Shown one piece after another: positions 42,941-51,746 of a stretch of 64,000 nt of DNA. Under the pieces are notes generated by a model that saw nothing but the letters and a program-made list of their open reading frames with translations, had not been told where the DNA came from and ran no database searches. Numbering within the stretch: the stretch's first letter is position 1; every line of letters begins with the position of its first letter. This DNA is from Duganella sp. CF402. GTDB lineage: Bacteria; Pseudomonadota; Gammaproteobacteria; Burkholderiales; Burkholderiaceae_D. Position numbers and translations under genes: made by a program. The DNA is taken from contig NZ_FOBG01000001.1 in NCBI RefSeq assembly GCF_900109645.1, positions 868,001 through 932,000 of the forward strand. The letters run 5' to 3'.

Positions 42941-43633
42941 TTACTCCTTGATCAGCTGGTAGCCCAGGCGATATACGGTCTGCAGGCAGGAGCGGCCATC
43001 GGCGATGGTGCCGAGCTTGTGTCGCAGCGAGCTCAGGTGAACGTCGATGTTGCGGTCGAAGCGCGCCAGCGGCCGGCCCAGGCCTTGCTCGGACAGGGTG
43101 TTCTTGCTGACCGGACGGCCGGCGTTGCGCGCCAGCACTTCCAGCAGGTTGAATTCGGTGCTGGTCAGTTCCAGCTTGTCGCCGGCCCAGGTGGCGCGGC
43201 GCTGTTCCGGCCACATGATCAATTGGCCGACGGTGATGGCGGTCTGCTGGCTGGTGTCGGCCGGCACGCTCTGCGCACGGCGCAGGATGGCGCGGATGCG
43301 GGCGGTCAGCTCGCGCGGGGTGCACGGCTTGGCCACGTAATCGTCGGCGCCCAGTTCCAGGCCAACAATGCGGTCGGTATCGTCGCCGCGCCCGGTCAGC
43401 ATCAGGATCGGCAGCTGGCTGTTGGTGCGGATGCGGCGCAGGGTTTCCAGGCCGTTCATGCGCGGCATCATCACATCGAGGATGGCGATGGAGTACAGGC
43501 CGGTAAAGGCTTCGGCGGTGCCGGCCTCGCCGTCGTGCACGGTTTTGACGTCAAAGCCTTCCTGTTCGAGGTATTCCTTAAACATGCCCACCAGTTCGAT
43601 GTCGTCGTCTATCAGCAGTACTTTGCTCTTCAT
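42941..43633 (-). CDS. CpxR-like OmpR-family response regulator
   Basis: 230 residues from the ATG at 43633 (KSKVLLIDDDIELV); an in-frame extension to 43687 is less likely. The receiver has the DDD acidic pocket, phospho-acceptor Asp in AILDVMMPRMNG and Lys in YVAKPCTPRE. The winged-helix domain (LTSTEFNLLEVLARNAGRPV and FDRNIDVHLSSLRHKLG, quoted in part) is of OmpR type. First gene of the two-gene operon, followed after three bases by the kinase. Two perfect GTAAA-N5-GTAAA boxes upstream suggest it controls itself and the divergent CpxP-like gene. Confidence 0.93.
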   Translation of the reverse strand: MKSKVLLIDDDIELVGMFKEYLEQEGFDVKTVHDGEAGTAEAFTGLYSIAILDVMMPRMNGLETLRRIRTNSQLPILMLTGRGDDTDRIVGLELGADDYVAKPCTPRELTARIRAILRRAQSVPADTSQQTAITVGQLIMWPEQRRATWAGDKLELTSTEFNLLEVLARNAGRPVSKNTLSEQGLGRPLARFDRNIDVHLSSLRHKLGTIADGRSCLQTVYRLGYQLIKE

Positions 43634-43698
43634 TGCAGCGATTTTCTTTGGATACAGATCGCTCATCATAACAGCCGCACCTCGCACGGCGGCACGCT

Positions 43699-43713
43699 TT
43701 TACCCCGTTTTAC
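43699..43713 (-). promoter_or_regulatory. CpxR box 1
   Basis: On the minus strand GTAAA-ACGGG-GTAAA, an exact match to the GTAAA-N5-GTAAA consensus for CpxR, 66 bp before the regulator start and in the gap shared with the CpxP-like gene. Confidence 0.75.
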
Positions 43714-43753
43714 AACGTATTTCCACATGGGAATTGCATGTCAGATAAGCATC

Positions 43754-43768
43754 TTTACGCCGATTTAC
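43754..43768 (-). promoter_or_regulatory. CpxR box 2
   Basis: A second exact GTAAA-TCGGC-GTAAA on the minus strand, 71 bp before the CpxP-like start. Together with box 1 it fits bidirectional control of the regulator operon and the periplasmic protein. Confidence 0.75.
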
Positions 43769-43838
43769 GTTGCCCTTACGGCACTTAACACAGGGGAATC
43801 ACAGAATGGTGCTCACTACCAATCAAGGGATTCTTTGC

Positions 43839-44351
43839 ATGAAAACATCAAAACCAAGCGTACGCAATGTCCTGCTGGCTGCCGTCCTGGCGCTGCCGCT
43901 GTTTGTCATGGGCAATAGCGCTCGCGCCGACGAGATGGGCGCCGGGCGGCCGCCGATGGCGCAAGGGGAACATGGTCCGCATGGTCCTGAGCATGATGGT
44001 CCTGGCCCGTTCGCCCCCGGCTTCGGCCCTGGCCGTCCACCATTCTTTCACGGCCTGGACCTGAGCGAAGCGCAGCAAGACAAGGTCTTCGCCATTGTGC
44101 ACGCGGAAGCGCCGTACCTGCGCGAACAGTCCAAGGCGGCGGCCAAGGCGCGCGAAGCGCTGCGTGCGCTGGCCAGCGCCGACAAGTACGACGACGCCAA
44201 GGCCGCCGCGCTGGCCAAGGACCTCGCCACCGCCGAAGCCAACCTCGCCCTGCAGCACGTGCGTACTCAACAGAAATTGCTGGCCGTGCTCACGCCGGAA
44301 CAGCGCAACAAGCAAGCGGACGAAAAGCCGCGCCATCCGCAGCGCCCTTAA
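43839..44351 (+). CDS. CpxP/Spy-like periplasmic protein
   Basis: 170 residues from ATG at 43839, chosen for its signal peptide (MKTSKPSVRNVLLAAVLALP and on to SARA, ~30); 43806 is an alternative start with a better ribosome site. The mature protein has a His/Pro/Gly-rich front (GEHGPHGPEHDGPGP) and then a helical LTxxQ-type domain: LDLSEAQQDKVFAIVHAE and LLAVLTPEQRNK. Spy/CpxP proteins are periplasmic chaperones and feedback inhibitors of CpxA. Divergent from the regulator with the CpxR boxes between. The His-rich tract might bind metal. Confidence 0.88.
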   Translation: MKTSKPSVRNVLLAAVLALPLFVMGNSARADEMGAGRPPMAQGEHGPHGPEHDGPGPFAPGFGPGRPPFFHGLDLSEAQQDKVFAIVHAEAPYLREQSKAAAKAREALRALASADKYDDAKAAALAKDLATAEANLALQHVRTQQKLLAVLTPEQRNKQADEKPRHPQRP

Positions 44352-44409
44352 CGTTGTTTTGCAAAGTCGTACCCGTAGTCCCCCTCAAACCTAATAAGCG
44401 GAGAACCGT

Positions 44410-45120
44410 ATGTCAATCAGCGCCCTGAGTTCCAGTAGCGCTGCCAGCGCGCTCAGTTTCCTGAGCCGTTTGAGCAGCACCAACAGCACCAGCAGCACCA
44501 GTACGAACAGCACCGAGGGAGTGCGCCCGCCACCGCCGCCACCGGATGACGGCGGCGGTTTCGCCGACGCCATCGCCGAAGCCTTGAAAGCGATCGGCAT
44601 CACCGATACCAGTTCGAGCAGCACCAGCAACACCGACAGCTCGACTGCATCGGCCTCGGCCAGCAGCGATACCAGCGACACCACCAGCGCCGACGACGTG
44701 GCCGCTGCGCTGGGCAGCTTCCTGCAAAGCCTGATGGGCGCGCTGCATGCGCAGAACAGCGAAGGCGCCGATGCGCCGCCACCGCCGCCATACGGCGAGC
44801 AGGGCGGCCCTGGCGGTCCGGGCAAGCTGGAATCGGACCTGCAAAGCCTGATGTCGGAACTGAGCTCGGGCACCAGCACCACCGATAGCACCAGCAGCGA
44901 CAGCGATGCGGTCGATCAGCTGGAAAGCGCGTTCGCCAATCTGCTGGACAAGCTGGGCGTCAGCACCGACACCACCAGCGCCGACAGCACTGATAGCACT
45001 GATAGCACCAGCAGCACCAACACGGATGCAGCCACCAAACTGGCCGCCTTCCTGCAAGCGCTGTCGAGCAAGGTCGGCAGCAACGGCACCAGCGGCAATC
45101 TGGTCAACACCACAGTTTAA
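44410..45120 (+). CDS. Ser/Thr/Asp-rich low-complexity protein of unknown function
   Basis: 236 residues with no signal peptide or membrane segment. Three blocks of (S/T/D/N) repeats alternate with two short Pro clusters (VRPPPPPPDDGGG and DAPPPPPYGEQGG) and amphipathic helical stretches that resemble one another: ADAIAEALKAIGIT, AALGSFLQSLMGALH, LESDLQSLMSELS, LESAFANLLDKLGV and KLAAFLQALSSKVG. I do not recognise a family. The spaced helices look like a repeated motif on a disordered backbone, perhaps a secreted or surface linker protein. It lies 58 bp after the CpxP-like gene, with its own terminator. Confidence 0.7.
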   Translation: MSISALSSSSAASALSFLSRLSSTNSTSSTSTNSTEGVRPPPPPPDDGGGFADAIAEALKAIGITDTSSSSTSNTDSSTASASASSDTSDTTSADDVAAALGSFLQSLMGALHAQNSEGADAPPPPPYGEQGGPGGPGKLESDLQSLMSELSSGTSTTDSTSSDSDAVDQLESAFANLLDKLGVSTDTTSADSTDSTDSTSSTNTDAATKLAAFLQALSSKVGSNGTSGNLVNTTV

Positions 45121-45134
45121 GCCTTCGTAGTAGC

Positions 45135-45169
45135 GGCCGCCGTGCGAGCGCGTGCGGCGGCCTTTTTTT
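45135..45169 (+). terminator. Intrinsic terminator after the low-complexity gene
   Basis: GGCCGCCG (45135-45142) pairs with CGGCGGCC (45155-45162), followed by seven T. It lies 15 bp after the stop and before the dioxygenase-like gene. Confidence 0.85.
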
Positions 45170-45189
45170 CACCCAAGCAGGAGTAGGTA

Positions 45190-46098
45190 ATGGATTCTCA
45201 CGACGATCACCACGAACACAGCCTGGCGGCCGATTTGACCGCGATGCTCAATCTGAATAGCGACCGCCGCCAGACGCTGCGCTGGCTGCTGGCTGGCGCC
45301 TCGGCGTTGCCTGTGCTCGGATGCGGCGGCGGTTCGGGCAGCGACAGCAGCACCACGACCACCACTTCGTCGACCAGCACCACGACCACCGGCAGCACCA
45401 CCACCGGCACCACCGGCACCACGACCACCACCACCACGCCGACCACCGGCTCGTGCTCGGTGATCCCGGAAGAAACCGGCGGCCCCTATCCAGGCGACGG
45501 CACCAACAGCAACAGCAGCGGCGTAGTGAACGTGTTGACCCAGTCGGGCGTGGTGCGCAGCGACATCCGCAGCAGCTTCGGCAGCGCCAGCGGCACGGCG
45601 GCCGGCGTCCTGCTGACCATCAAGCTGCAGATCGTCAATGCCAACAACAACTGCGCGGCGCTGGCCAATGCCGCCGTCTACCTGTGGCACTGCGACCGCG
45701 ACGGCAACTACTCGCTGTACTCGTCCGGCGTGACCAACCAGAACTACCTGCGCGGCGTGCAGGAAGCCGACAGCAGCGGCAACGTCACCTTCACCACCAT
45801 TTTCCCCGGCTGCTATTCGGGCCGCGTGCCGCACGTGCACTTCGAGGTGTACCCGACGCTGGCCAAGGCCAACAGCGCCGCCAACCGCATCAAGACCTCG
45901 CAATTCACCTTCCCGGTGGCGACTTGCAACGAGGTGTACGCCACCACCGGTTACAGCGCCAGCGTGAAGAATATGGCGGCGATCAGCCTGAGCAGCGACG
46001 GCATCTTCAGCGATGGCTATTCGCTGCAAATGGTCAGCATCACCGGCAATACCACCGACGGTTATGTGGCGACGCTGACCGTAGCGGTGAACGGCTAA
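45190..46098 (+). CDS. Tat-exported lipoprotein with an intradiol dioxygenase domain
   Basis: 302 residues. The N-terminus has a twin Arg (Arg26-Arg27, DRRQTLRWLL) and a lipobox ending at Cys45 (LPVLGC), so it should be exported folded by Tat and lipid-anchored. A Thr/Ser-rich linker (~50-85) leads to a protocatechuate-dioxygenase-like domain (ETGGPYPGDG, YLWHCDRDGNYS). All four candidate iron ligands are visible: Tyr174, Tyr209 (GCYSGR), His215 and His217 (PHVHFEVY). It may cleave catechols in the periplasm or at the surface. Its 3' end overlaps the convergent DUF1501 gene by four bases. Confidence 0.88.
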   Translation: MDSHDDHHEHSLAADLTAMLNLNSDRRQTLRWLLAGASALPVLGCGGGSGSDSSTTTTTSSTSTTTTGSTTTGTTGTTTTTTTPTTGSCSVIPEETGGPYPGDGTNSNSSGVVNVLTQSGVVRSDIRSSFGSASGTAAGVLLTIKLQIVNANNNCAALANAAVYLWHCDRDGNYSLYSSGVTNQNYLRGVQEADSSGNVTFTTIFPGCYSGRVPHVHFEVYPTLAKANSAANRIKTSQFTFPVATCNEVYATTGYSASVKNMAAISLSSDGIFSDGYSLQMVSITGNTTDGYVATLTVAVNG

Positions 46099-47534
46099 AC
46101 GGCGTTCATGAAGCCCAGGTTGCGGGTGCTGAAGTTGCCGATGTTCGGGAACACATCCGTAATCTGCGTGGCCGACAAGCCGAACCAGCTGGCCAGCGTG
46201 GCGCCGTACTGGTCGACCGAAATGGTCGGCAGCAGGGCGCCCGAGCCGACATCCAGTTCGTGCCCCAAGCCGGTAACCGGCATGCTGCCGTAGATGTTCT
46301 TGCCTTTGACGGCGCCGCCCACCACAAAATGGTGCGAGCCCCAGCCGTGGTCGGTGCCGTCGCCATTGCTGCTGAAGGTGCGGCCGAAATCGGAGGCTGT
46401 GAACAGCGTCACCTGCTTGCGCACGTCGGTGCCTTGCAGGCTGGCCAGCGTGGTGTCGAAGTAAGTAATCGCGTGAGACAGCCGCGCCAGCAAGTCGGCT
46501 TGGTTGGCGCGCTGGAAATCGTGCGTGTCGAAGCCATTGAGGCTGACATAAAACACTTGCCGCTTGAGCCCCAGCGCGCCATGTGCGGCAATGATGCGTG
46601 CCACCGTCTGCAACTGCACCGCCAGCGGATTGACCGCCGTCCCCCCTGTATTGGGGTTGATGTACAGGCCCGGATCGGCCACGCCGCCAGCGCCGGCCGG
46701 CGGCAACACGCTGCTCAGTTTTGCCTCAGCGTCGATGGCGCGCGCCGTTACCGCCGCATGCTCTTTTCGCAGCAGTTCGGACGTGTCCGCAGTGATGATC
46801 TGCCGCAGCGGGTTGGCGGCGGCCGACAGTCCATACAGCGAGTCGTTCAGGCGCCGGATGGGCGCCGGTCCGGTGCCGCTGACCTGGTATTGACGGGCCT
46901 CCTGTCCGCTCAGGAACAGCGCGTTGCCGGCGGTGGAAATCGCGGTGAAGGCGGAGGCCGTGCTGGCGCTGATCAGGTCTGCCATCCGGCCGCCCCAGCC
47001 GAAATCGGTCCCGCCACCCGGCTGGGAGGTTTGCCATTGCGCTTGCTGATCGTTGTGCGAGAACAGGCGCGGCGGCAGCGCCACGGCGCCGGCCTTGTAC
47101 TGCGCCAACGTGGTCGGCCGCAATAGCGTACCGACGTTGGTCACGATAGCGGCGCGCCCGCCATCGAACAAGTTCTTCATCGCCTGCATGGATGGATGCA
47201 GCGCGAAGTTGCGGCCAGCGTGCGCGGTGGATGGCGTAATCGGCAATACGCCGCCGGCCAGGCCTGCCGCCGGCAGGGCGATGGAACCGGTGTCGGTGGT
47301 AGTGCGGATGCGCTGGTAAGCGCTCCACGAGTCGGGATCTGTGGCCAGCACAGTGTTGAAGTGGTCGTTGCCGCCGTGGAGGAACAAGCAGACCAAGGCT
47401 TTGTAGTCGCCGGCTTCCTGCGCGGCGGCGCTGCCCATAGCGGCCAGGTTGAGCGTGAAGGGCAGGCTGCTGCCGCCGGCCAGTGCCAGCATGTTGCCGA
47501 CGAAACGACGGCGTGATGGATGGTGTTGAGACAT
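46095..47534 (-). CDS. DUF1501 family Tat-exported protein
   Basis: 479 residues. The Tat signal (SRRRFVGNMLALAGG, then AAAQ) shows folded export. The core has the DUF1501 marks LFLHGGNDHFNTVL, the FALHPSMQAMKNLF segment and SDFGRTFSSNGDGTDHGWGSHH, which places it near alkaline-phosphatase/sulfatase-like folds. It begins 9 bp after the DUF1800 gene, a pairing seen in many bacteria, suggesting that both work together on the cell surface. No substrate is known. Confidence 0.93.
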   Translation of the reverse strand: MSQHHPSRRRFVGNMLALAGGSSLPFTLNLAAMGSAAAQEAGDYKALVCLFLHGGNDHFNTVLATDPDSWSAYQRIRTTTDTGSIALPAAGLAGGVLPITPSTAHAGRNFALHPSMQAMKNLFDGGRAAIVTNVGTLLRPTTLAQYKAGAVALPPRLFSHNDQQAQWQTSQPGGGTDFGWGGRMADLISASTASAFTAISTAGNALFLSGQEARQYQVSGTGPAPIRRLNDSLYGLSAAANPLRQIITADTSELLRKEHAAVTARAIDAEAKLSSVLPPAGAGGVADPGLYINPNTGGTAVNPLAVQLQTVARIIAAHGALGLKRQVFYVSLNGFDTHDFQRANQADLLARLSHAITYFDTTLASLQGTDVRKQVTLFTASDFGRTFSSNGDGTDHGWGSHHFVVGGAVKGKNIYGSMPVTGLGHELDVGSGALLPTISVDQYGATLASWFGLSATQITDVFPNIGNFSTRNLGFMNAV

Positions 47535-47543
47535 AGTGAGTCC

Positions 47544-49226
47544 TTATCGTTGCGCCAGGTATTCGGGAGATGCCATCGTCAGGAAAATCGCCATGTAGAC
47601 ACGGTTCTTGCGCGCGTTCTCGGTGGCGACAACGTCGCCGCTGGCGGGTGGGGTAATGGCGCTGACGGCGCTGATGATCTGGTTGCGAAGCGTGGTCGAC
47701 ATGCCGCCGCCCATCAGCAGCAGTTGGACGCGGTCCACCAGCTGCTCGGGCGAGCCGATCAACGCCAGTTCATTCGTATAGTCGGGCACGACGTCGAGCT
47801 TGGTGCCGGTGCCGTTCGGGATGGTGATAAGCATGAAATTGAGGTAGCCGGTCACGCTGGGCTCGCCCGTGATCTGCATTTCCGGCGCCACCAGGCGCGC
47901 CGCCGACAGCGTAGTGTTGGGCGGCGAGTAGGATGGGCGGTAGAAGTTGAATACGGATAGGGAGCGCAGCGGCGCTTGGCCGATGCCAGTCAGCGGGTCG
48001 TCCAGATTGCCTATCAGGAAACGCCCGCTGGTCGACTTTACGTTGAAGGCGCGCATCCAGTTGGCCAGCCGCACCACCGGCTCGCGCAGCTTCCTTGGGT
48101 GGCCTTTGTCTGCCGCCTCCGGATCGAGCAGAATGGCGCGCAGCACCGCGCGCATGTCGCCGCGCACGCCGTTGCCGTTGTTGTTGAAGGCGGCCGCCAC
48201 GCGGCTGATGTAGGCGGCGTTCGGATTGCTGGTGACCAGCCGCTGAATCAATTGGCGGCCGATGAAGGGGCCGACATTGGGATGGTTGAACAGGGTGTCC
48301 AGTGCCACCTTCAGATCGGCTTCTCCGGTGCCGTTGGTGCTGACACCCAGGAAGGTCTTGGTCGAGGTCGAGTGGAAGGCCGGATACATTTGCATCGGCG
48401 TCCATTCGCGCGCGGGATCGGGAGCGCCGCTGAAGAAGCGCAGGGTGCTGCGGTCCGGACCACTCCAGCTCCAGCCGGTGAAGACCTTGGCCAGGCCAGC
48501 CACGTCGTCGTGGGTGTAGGTTTCAATTGGGACACCGCCGCTGGTCTTGACGCTGCCGTCCTGGTTCAGCTGGTACAGACCGATGGTCATCAGCTGCATG
48601 ATCTCGCGTGCAAAATTTTCATCCGGCACGCGGGTACCGTTTTCCTTCTGGTTGTGCATATGGCTGAGGTACGCCCCCATCATTGGATGCAGCGCCACCG
48701 CTTGCAGCAGGTCACGGAAATTGCCGAAGGCGTAACGACCCAGCGTGTCATAGTAGTCGGCCATGCCGGTGACGCGACCGGCGACGCTGCTGTCCATGAA
48801 CGACACCACGAAAATTTGCGACAAGGCGTAAGTAACGCGCTGGCGCAGCTGGTCGTCGCCCTGGGCAGCCTGACGCCAGAACGACTCCTGGAACAGGGTG
48901 GACGACAGCGCTGCGCCGGTGAATTGCTGGACGTAGTCGCGGTGCAGGACTTGTGGCTTGGTGAACTGGGCAGTGATCCAGGCGGATTTGCCCAAGCTGC
49001 TTAGCTCATTAATGGTGGCGGAGGTCGCGCCGAAACTCGCCTGCCCCAGGAAGTGTGCGGCCGCAGCGGGTGCCAGGGTGCCCGTTCCGCTGGTTGCGGT
49101 GCCGCTGGTGGTGACGCCAGCCGTGATGTTGGGGCTGTGCTGAGGGGCGGTGCTTGCCGGTTCGTTGCCGCCGCCACAGGATGCCAGTAGTAGCAATCCG
49201 GCAAATGTGAATCGATTACAGTTCAT
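47544..49226 (-). CDS. DUF1800 family lipoprotein
   Basis: 560 residues, signal peptide ending LLASC (lipobox Cys at residue 17). The mature part is the large helical DUF1800 domain: AAHFLGQASFGATSATINEL, LRQRVTYALSQIFVVS, DENFAREIMQLMTIGLYQLN and NFYRPSYSPPNTTL. The FAREIMQL(F/M)T(I/L)G signature is characteristic. Function unknown; it is first in a two-gene operon with DUF1501. Its promoter must lie in the AT-rich 254-bp gap upstream. Confidence 0.93.
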   Translation of the reverse strand: MNCNRFTFAGLLLLASCGGGNEPASTAPQHSPNITAGVTTSGTATSGTGTLAPAAAAHFLGQASFGATSATINELSSLGKSAWITAQFTKPQVLHRDYVQQFTGAALSSTLFQESFWRQAAQGDDQLRQRVTYALSQIFVVSFMDSSVAGRVTGMADYYDTLGRYAFGNFRDLLQAVALHPMMGAYLSHMHNQKENGTRVPDENFAREIMQLMTIGLYQLNQDGSVKTSGGVPIETYTHDDVAGLAKVFTGWSWSGPDRSTLRFFSGAPDPAREWTPMQMYPAFHSTSTKTFLGVSTNGTGEADLKVALDTLFNHPNVGPFIGRQLIQRLVTSNPNAAYISRVAAAFNNNGNGVRGDMRAVLRAILLDPEAADKGHPRKLREPVVRLANWMRAFNVKSTSGRFLIGNLDDPLTGIGQAPLRSLSVFNFYRPSYSPPNTTLSAARLVAPEMQITGEPSVTGYLNFMLITIPNGTGTKLDVVPDYTNELALIGSPEQLVDRVQLLLMGGGMSTTLRNQIISAVSAITPPASGDVVATENARKNRVYMAIFLTMASPEYLAQR

Positions 49227-49480
49227 TACCCGTTACCTTGTCGATGAGAAAGGCTTTCGATTGTAGAAGAGCCTGTCGCCTGCGTCGGGGTAATGTTTAT
49301 TATTGTTACGTAACTATTTAATTTTAAAGAATTTTTTATCCGAAGTTAGCGGTATCTTGGCGGTAATTTCGGCGAACTTATTTAGGTGGAAATGTAAATT
49401 TCTTTTTGCAAATGTCAATTCCGCGCAACAGAAAATTAAAAAAAAAGCAGCGAAAGCTGCTTTTTTGGGGAACGGTAAAC
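49227..49480. other. AT-rich intergenic region
   Basis: 254 bp between the DUF1800 gene and the decarboxylase terminator, markedly richer in A+T than the surroundings. It holds a perfect palindrome GTTACGTAAC (49305-49314), T/A tracts that could be curved DNA, and on the right the decarboxylase terminator. It must contain the DUF1800 promoter. A 62-codon open frame here is not believable as a gene. Confidence 0.6.
49441..49466 (-). terminator. Intrinsic terminator of the decarboxylase gene
   Basis: AAAAAAGCAGC-GAAA-GCTGCTTTTTT, a symmetrical stem-loop with a GAAA loop 15 bp beyond the decarboxylase stop codon. It works on both strands. Confidence 0.88.
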
Positions 49481-51736
49481 TTACTGCTTGACGCAATCGA
49501 CGAAGTAGCCGCGCTTGCCGTCTACTTCGCGCTTGACCAGGCCGTGCACGTCGGTCTCGAAGCCCGGGAAGCGCTCGTTGAAGTCGCGTGCGAAGCGCAG
49601 GTAGTCAACGATGGTTTTGTTGAAGCGTTCGCCCGGAATCAGCAGCGGAATGCCCGGTGGGTACGGGGTCAGCAAGATCGAGGTGATGCGGCCTTCCAGC
49701 TCATCAATGGCAACGCGCTCGATTTCACGGTGCGCCATCTTGGCGAACGCGTCCGACGGCTTCATGGCCGGTACCATGTCCGACAGGTACATCTCGGTGG
49801 TCAGGCGCGCCACATCGTAGGCCTTGTAGAAATCGTGGATCTGCTGGCACAGGTCGCGCAGGCCGATTTTCTCGTAGGTCGGGTTGGCGGCTGCGAATTC
49901 CGGCAGGATGCGCCACATCGGCTGGTTCTTGTCGTAGTCGTCCTTGAACTGTTGCAGTGCGGTCAACAGGGTGTTCCAGCGGCCCTTGGTGATGCCGATG
50001 GTGAACATGATGAAGAACGAGTACAGGCCGCACTTCTCAATGATCACGCCGTGCTCGGCCAGGTACTTGGTCACGATCGACGCCGGGATGCCGGTCTCGT
50101 CGAACTTGCCGTCCAGCGACAGGCCAGGGTTGACGATGGTGGCCTTGATCGGGTCCAGCATGTTGAAGCCCGGCTTCAGGTCGCCGAAGCCGTGCCATTC
50201 CTTGCTTTGCTCGGTGAAGATCCAGTCGGCTTGCGAGCCGATGCCTTCTTCGGCGAACTCGTCCGGGCCCCACACCTTGAACCACCAGTCTTTGCCCCAT
50301 TCGGCGTCGATCTTCTTCATGGCGCGGCGGAAGTCCAGCGCTTCCAGGATGGATTCTTCCACCAGCGCGGTGCCGCCCGGTGCTTCCATCATGGCGGCAG
50401 CGACGTCGCACGAGGCGATGATCGAGTACTGCGGCGAGGTCGAAGTGTGCATCAGGTAGGCCTCGTTGAAGGCGTCCTGGTCCAGCTTGACGGTTTCCGA
50501 TTCGCGCACCAGCACTTGCGAGGCCTGCGACAGGCCGGCCAGCAGCTTGTGGGTCGACTGGGTCGAGAAGATCATCGACTCTTTCGCGCGCGGGCGGTCC
50601 TTGCCGATCGCGTGCATGTTCTTGTAGAAGTCGTGGAAGGTGGCGTGCGGCAGCCAGGCTTCGTCGAAGTGCAGGGTGTCGATCTGGCCGTCCAGCAGCT
50701 CGCGCAGGGTTTCCACGTTGTAGACCACACCGTCGTAGGTCGACTGGGTGATGGTCAGGATGCGCGGCTTCTTGTTCACGGCTTCGCGCGCGAACGGATT
50801 GGCTTCGATCTTGCGCATGATGCTCTCCATCGAGAACTCTTCCAGCGGGATCGGGCCGATGATGCCGAGGTGGTTACGCGTTGGCATCAGGAACACCGGA
50901 ATCGCGCCGCACATGATGATCGAGTGCAGGATCGATTTGTGGCAGTTGCGGTCAACGACCACGATGTCGCCTGGCGCCACGGTCGAGTGCCACACCATCT
51001 TGTTCGAGGTGGATGTGCCGTTGGTGACGAAGTAGCAGTGGTCGGCGTTGAAGATGCGCGCGGCGTTGCGCTCGGACTTGGCGACCGGGCCGGTGTGGTC
51101 CAGCAGCTGGCCCAGTTCTTCCACCGCGTTGCAGACGTCGGCGCGCAGCATGTTCTCGCCAAAGAATTGGTGGAACATCTGGCCGATCGGCGATTTCAGG
51201 AACGCCACGCCGCCCGAGTGGCCAGGGCAGTGCCACGAGTACGAGCCGTCGTTGGCGTATTCCACCAGCGCGCGGAAGAACGGCGGCGCGAGGCCGTCCA
51301 GGTAGGACTTGGCTTCGCGGATGATGTGGCGCGCCACGAATTCCGGCGTGTCCTCGAACATGTGAATGAAGCCGTGCAGCTCGCGCAGGATATCGTTGGG
51401 GATGTGGCGCGAGGTGCGGGTTTCGCCGTACAGGTAGATCGGGATGTCGGCGTTCTTGTAGCGGATTTCCTCGACGAAGGCGCGCAGCGATTTCAGCGCG
51501 GTGTCGGTGTCTTCCACCGAGCCCGAGCCGAATTCTTCATCGTCGATCGACAGCACGAAGGCCGACGCGCGCGATTGCTGCTGGGCGAACTGGGACAGGT
51601 CGCCGTAGCTGGTCACGCCCACCACTTCCATGCCTTCTTTTTCCATTGCATCGGCAAGGGCGCGAATGCCCAGGCCGGACGTGTTCTCGGAACGGAAATC
51701 CTCGTCAATGATGACGATGGGGAAACGAAATTTCAT
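49481..51736 (-). CDS. Orn/Lys/Arg decarboxylase (biodegradative arginine decarboxylase type)
   Basis: 751 residues from the ATG at 51736, which follows GGAGA; an upstream in-frame ATG lies in the leader. It has the wing domain (IVIIDEDFRSENTSGLGIRA in part), the aminotransferase-like core with CPGHSGGVAFLKS, the PLP lysine in QSTHKLLAGLSQ, HFDEAWLPH, and a C-terminal domain with PYPPGIPLLIPGE. Length matches E. coli AdiA (756) better than CadA or SpeC (711-715), but substrate cannot be decided. Such enzymes consume a proton per amine made, aiding acid resistance. The leader carries a terminator-like hairpin. Confidence 0.92.
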   Translation of the reverse strand: MKFRFPIVIIDEDFRSENTSGLGIRALADAMEKEGMEVVGVTSYGDLSQFAQQQSRASAFVLSIDDEEFGSGSVEDTDTALKSLRAFVEEIRYKNADIPIYLYGETRTSRHIPNDILRELHGFIHMFEDTPEFVARHIIREAKSYLDGLAPPFFRALVEYANDGSYSWHCPGHSGGVAFLKSPIGQMFHQFFGENMLRADVCNAVEELGQLLDHTGPVAKSERNAARIFNADHCYFVTNGTSTSNKMVWHSTVAPGDIVVVDRNCHKSILHSIIMCGAIPVFLMPTRNHLGIIGPIPLEEFSMESIMRKIEANPFAREAVNKKPRILTITQSTYDGVVYNVETLRELLDGQIDTLHFDEAWLPHATFHDFYKNMHAIGKDRPRAKESMIFSTQSTHKLLAGLSQASQVLVRESETVKLDQDAFNEAYLMHTSTSPQYSIIASCDVAAAMMEAPGGTALVEESILEALDFRRAMKKIDAEWGKDWWFKVWGPDEFAEEGIGSQADWIFTEQSKEWHGFGDLKPGFNMLDPIKATIVNPGLSLDGKFDETGIPASIVTKYLAEHGVIIEKCGLYSFFIMFTIGITKGRWNTLLTALQQFKDDYDKNQPMWRILPEFAAANPTYEKIGLRDLCQQIHDFYKAYDVARLTTEMYLSDMVPAMKPSDAFAKMAHREIERVAIDELEGRITSILLTPYPPGIPLLIPGERFNKTIVDYLRFARDFNERFPGFETDVHGLVKREVDGKRGYFVDCVKQ

Positions 51737-51746
51737 GCATGTCTCC

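Noticed and set aside
44470..45050. Repeated AGCACC/GATAGCAC units considered as tandem DNA repeats or a CRISPR array.
   Set aside because: The units are short codon-level repeats (Ser/Thr/Asp) within an open frame, without regular spacers.
49303..49491. 62-codon open frame in the AT-rich gap.
   Set aside because: Its Lys-rich end is made by the terminator poly-A and no ribosome site precedes it.
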